NCBI GenBank assembly: GCA_043802345.1
Contig: JAZDLC010000330.1
Span: 1 to 5,943, forward strand
From: JAZDLC01 sp043802345
GTDB taxonomy: Bacteria; Planctomycetota; B15-G4; JADJEK01
Reading direction: 5' to 3'
Length of the DNA: 5,943 nt
Part shown: positions 4,383 to 5,943 of the stretch, piece after piece
Layout: every line of letters begins with the position of its first letter
Numbering within the stretch: position 1 is the first letter of the stretch
Translations under genes and position numbers: made by a program
Notes under the pieces: generated by a model
Database searches by the model: none
What the model was told of the DNA's origin: nothing
The model's input: the letters and a program-made list of their open reading frames with translations, nothing else

Positions 4383-5233
4383 GCGACTCTCTTGAGTACC
4401 TGCGCACGATCCATGCGGCCGACCGAACGGTCCTGGACGAGATCGAGAAGCAGTTGCCCGCGATCGCGGAGGCGGTCGATGCGATCGCCGCGCGTCTGAG
4501 AAAGGGCGGGCGCTGGTTCTACCTGGGAGCCGGCACCAGCGGCCGCCTGGCGATTCTCGACGTGGCGGAGCTGCGCCCCACCTTCGGCATCGAAAAGGAC
4601 CAGGTCGTCGCGGTCATCGCCGGCGGGGAGAAGGCGATTCTCGCCAGTGTCGAGGATGCGGAAGACGCCGTGGAGAGCGGCGTGGCCGATCTGCAGAAGG
4701 CTGGAATCTCCGGTGCGGACGCGCTGCTCTGCATCGCCGCCAGCGGGACCACGCCGTACACCCTGGGCGCGCTCAAGTACGCCCGGGAACTGGGAGCGCT
4801 GGCGGTGGCCCTGGTCTGCAATCCCGGCACCCCGCTCACGGAGAGCGCCGATATCGGCATCGCGCTGCACACCGGCGCGGAGGTCCTGTCCGGCTCCACC
4901 CGCATGAAGGCCGGGTCGGCGCAGAAGATGGTCCTCACCATGCTCTCCACCGGTGTCATGAACGCCCTGGGGAGGATCTTCGAAGGGGAAATGGTCTCGA
5001 TGCAGCCGACCAACTCCAAGCTGCGGTCGCGAGCGGTGCGGATCGTGTCCGAGCTGACCGATGTGGATCCGGAGGAGGCGAGGATCCTGCTCGAGGATTC
5101 CGATTGGAACCTCCCCATCAGTCTCATTCGGGGGCATTCCGAGCTGTCGGTCGAGGCTGCCCGGGAGAAGCTGGAGGCGGCCGGAGGATCTGTCGCGGAG
5201 GTCCTGCGGGAAGGGGGCGGCAAGGAGGAGTGA
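4379..5233 (+). CDS. murQ: N-acetylmuramic acid 6-phosphate etherase
   Basis: MurQ is a cytoplasmic enzyme that cleaves the D-lactyl ether of MurNAc-6-phosphate to GlcNAc-6-phosphate and lactate in peptidoglycan recycling. Seen in the 284-aa product: SIS-domain opening YLGAGTSGRLAILD (48-61); AELRPTFG (63-70) carrying Glu64, which aligns with E. coli Glu83; VIAGGEKAI; VEDAED with Glu95 aligning with Glu114; IAASGTTPYTLGAL (119-131); CNPG; and the GCKR/MurQ family signature GAEVLSGSTRMKAGSAQK (166-183). The helical C-terminus ends in a UBA-like segment. Both catalytic glutamates are present. Odd: the protein begins at the helix that follows the usual N-terminal TE..N..S..ID..ST motif, so about 18-20 residues found in typical 298-300-aa MurQs are absent, and the in-frame sequence upstream does not encode them. 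The usual ECPPT reads ELRPT. The 4-bp overlap with the kinase gene indicates one operon. Confidence 0.95.
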   Translation: MSDSLEYLRTIHAADRTVLDEIEKQLPAIAEAVDAIAARLRKGGRWFYLGAGTSGRLAILDVAELRPTFGIEKDQVVAVIAGGEKAILASVEDAEDAVESGVADLQKAGISGADALLCIAASGTTPYTLGALKYARELGALAVALVCNPGTPLTESADIGIALHTGAEVLSGSTRMKAGSAQKMVLTMLSTGVMNALGRIFEGEMVSMQPTNSKLRSRAVRIVSELTDVDPEEARILLEDSDWNLPISLIRGHSELSVEAAREKLEAAGGSVAEVLREGGGKEE

Positions 5234-5242
5234 CTCCCCGGC

Positions 5243-5719
5243 TCATCGCCACAGGCAGAAGCGCCTCGAACTCCCGAACAGCACCACCAGCCCGGCCAGC
5301 AGGAGGGCGCCGTTCTCGAGCAGTTTGCCGCAGGTATTGACCAAGCCGGTCCCGCAGCCGCAATCGAACTCGACGGAGCAGAGAGGCATCGGCCCCGCCT
5401 CCGCGAGGTGCGCGGCCCGCAGATAGACCGCCACGGTGAAGCCTGCCATCAGCACCAGCATCAGGAGAGCCGTGCCTCGCACGGCGATGCCGAGAACCAG
5501 CAGGCCGCCACAGAAGACCTCCATCCAGGGCAGCGCGGACGCGGTCAGGTTCATCAGCCAGGGCTGGGACGCGGGAAAGATCTCATACTCCCTCAGGATC
5601 TTCAGGAAGACTGATGGATCCTGCAGCTTCATGAGGCCCAGGTAGATGAACATCCCGCCCATCGCGAGCCGGGCAAGGAGAGCAATCCACGGCCTCCATC
5701 CTGTTCGCGAATCACTCAC
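5243..5719 (-). CDS. DoxX/MauE-family four-helix membrane protein
   Basis: This encodes 158 aa from a GTG at 5719-5717. That start is chosen because AGGAG lies 8 nt upstream and the GTG overlaps the rhodanese stop as GTGA; longer readings upstream are out of character. Seen: about four membrane helices (about 11-31, 60-80, 84-102, 136-150). The first has the family pattern LLARLAMGGMFIYLGLMKLQ followed by DP..F...REYEIFP; the second starts LPWMEVFCGGLLVLGI. The loop before helix 4 holds a cysteine cluster, FDCGCGTGLVNTCGKLLENG (Cys120, 122, 130), with Cys114 nearby. Families known: MauE (methylamine dehydrogenase maturation) and DoxX-type redox or sulfur-associated membrane proteins. No methylamine genes are here, so a sulfur/redox role with the coupled rhodanese is the better inference. 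It converges on murQ with 9 bp between stops and no terminator in the gap. Confidence 0.85.
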   Translation of the reverse strand: MSDSRTGWRPWIALLARLAMGGMFIYLGLMKLQDPSVFLKILREYEIFPASQPWLMNLTASALPWMEVFCGGLLVLGIAVRGTALLMLVLMAGFTVAVYLRAAHLAEAGPMPLCSVEFDCGCGTGLVNTCGKLLENGALLLAGLVVLFGSSRRFCLWR

Positions 5720-5943
5720 GGCGAGCACTCCTCGAGCTGGCCGCTCCCCCGGTCGCCCTTCTCCACTTTCAGGCCTGCTTCGCACCAGGTCTCGATCCCT
5801 CCCACGTAGATATGGACCTTCTCCCGCGGCACTCCCGAGTTGATGATGTGCATGGCGGTGATTTCGCTGTCGGTGCATTCCGTGCCGTAGCAGTAGACCA
5901 CGATCTTGTCGGCGTACTCACACACCCGCAGGACCTCGGTGAC
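5716..5943 (-). CDS. Rhodanese-like domain protein, C-terminal part only
   Basis: The last 75 codons are visible; the gene starts beyond the right edge. Seen: IVVYCYGTEC (14-23 of the visible part) followed by DSEITAMHIINSGV, then VHIYVGGIETWCEAGLKVE, ending in an acidic tail. This matches the C-terminal half of a rhodanese domain: a strand into a Cys-bearing active-site loop of the YC.G..C..S type, a helix, and the V.V..GG...W..AG.PVE ending. Such domains carry persulfide sulfur on the loop cysteine; here Cys18 and Cys23 flank the loop and either might act. The stop overlaps the start of the MauE-like gene by 4 bp, so they are one transcript and probably one pathway. Whether an export signal or a second domain precedes it cannot be seen. 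Confidence 0.85.
   Translation of the reverse strand, partial: VTEVLRVCEYADKIVVYCYGTECTDSEITAMHIINSGVPREKVHIYVGGIETWCEAGLKVEKGDRGSGQLEECSP

Noticed and set aside
3518..5137. 539-codon minus-strand open frame
   Set aside because: It is antisense to the kinase and murQ, both of which carry clear family motifs. The product is low-complexity Arg/Pro/Ser-rich sequence.

Overview
The window is GC-rich bacterial chromosome carrying secreted or cell-envelope proteins, a selenocysteine tRNA, a two-gene amino-sugar salvage operon and a rhodanese/membrane-protein pair. The dense packing, GC-rich third positions, a lipobox and the peptidoglycan-salvage genes fit a free-living bacterium with a peptidoglycan wall. 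The phylum cannot be fixed from the sequence alone; an uncultured high-GC lineage is plausible. The tRNA-Sec indicates that the host reads UGA as selenocysteine, although no selenoprotein or selA/B/D gene lies here.

Layout. (1) 1-1556, minus strand: the 5' part of a TPR-rich lipoprotein gene that runs off the left edge. (2) 1541-2587, plus strand: a secreted protein with a thioredoxin-like fold that lacks the usual CXXC, followed by a charged helical/TPR-like tail. Its 5' end overlaps that of gene 1 head to head. (3) 2588-3078: about 490 bp without a believable gene. It starts AT-rich (about 33% GC by hand count over 2581-2640) and contains many hairpins. Two of these are strong plus-strand intrinsic terminators (2929-2977 and 3024-3062). 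A candidate structured RNA, about 2722-2977, ends at the first one. (4) 3079-3176, minus strand: selC, tRNA-Sec(UCA), with a TAGAAT -10 box upstream. (5) 3177-3464: intergenic, holding an imperfect inverted-repeat element (3284-3404) made of CGCARAG and CTTGGCG micro-repeats, with a likely promoter inside it. (6) 3465-4382 and 4379-5233, plus strand: a BadF/NagK/MurK-type sugar kinase translationally coupled (ATGA overlap) to murQ. (7) 5243-5719 and 5716-5943, minus strand: a DoxX/MauE-type four-helix membrane protein coupled (GTGA overlap) to an upstream rhodanese gene cut by the right edge. This pair converges on murQ with a 9-bp gap.

How they work together. The kinase and MurQ form a short route for recovering cell-wall amino sugars: the kinase makes MurNAc-6-phosphate and/or GlcNAc-6-phosphate, and MurQ removes the lactyl ether from MurNAc-6-phosphate to give GlcNAc-6-phosphate. 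The rhodanese/MauE pair is probably a sulfur- or redox-transfer unit at the membrane. The two left-hand genes may share an envelope role, but this rests only on their export signals and adjacency. The most open question is the structured non-coding stretch 2588-3078 and whether it is a new small RNA.
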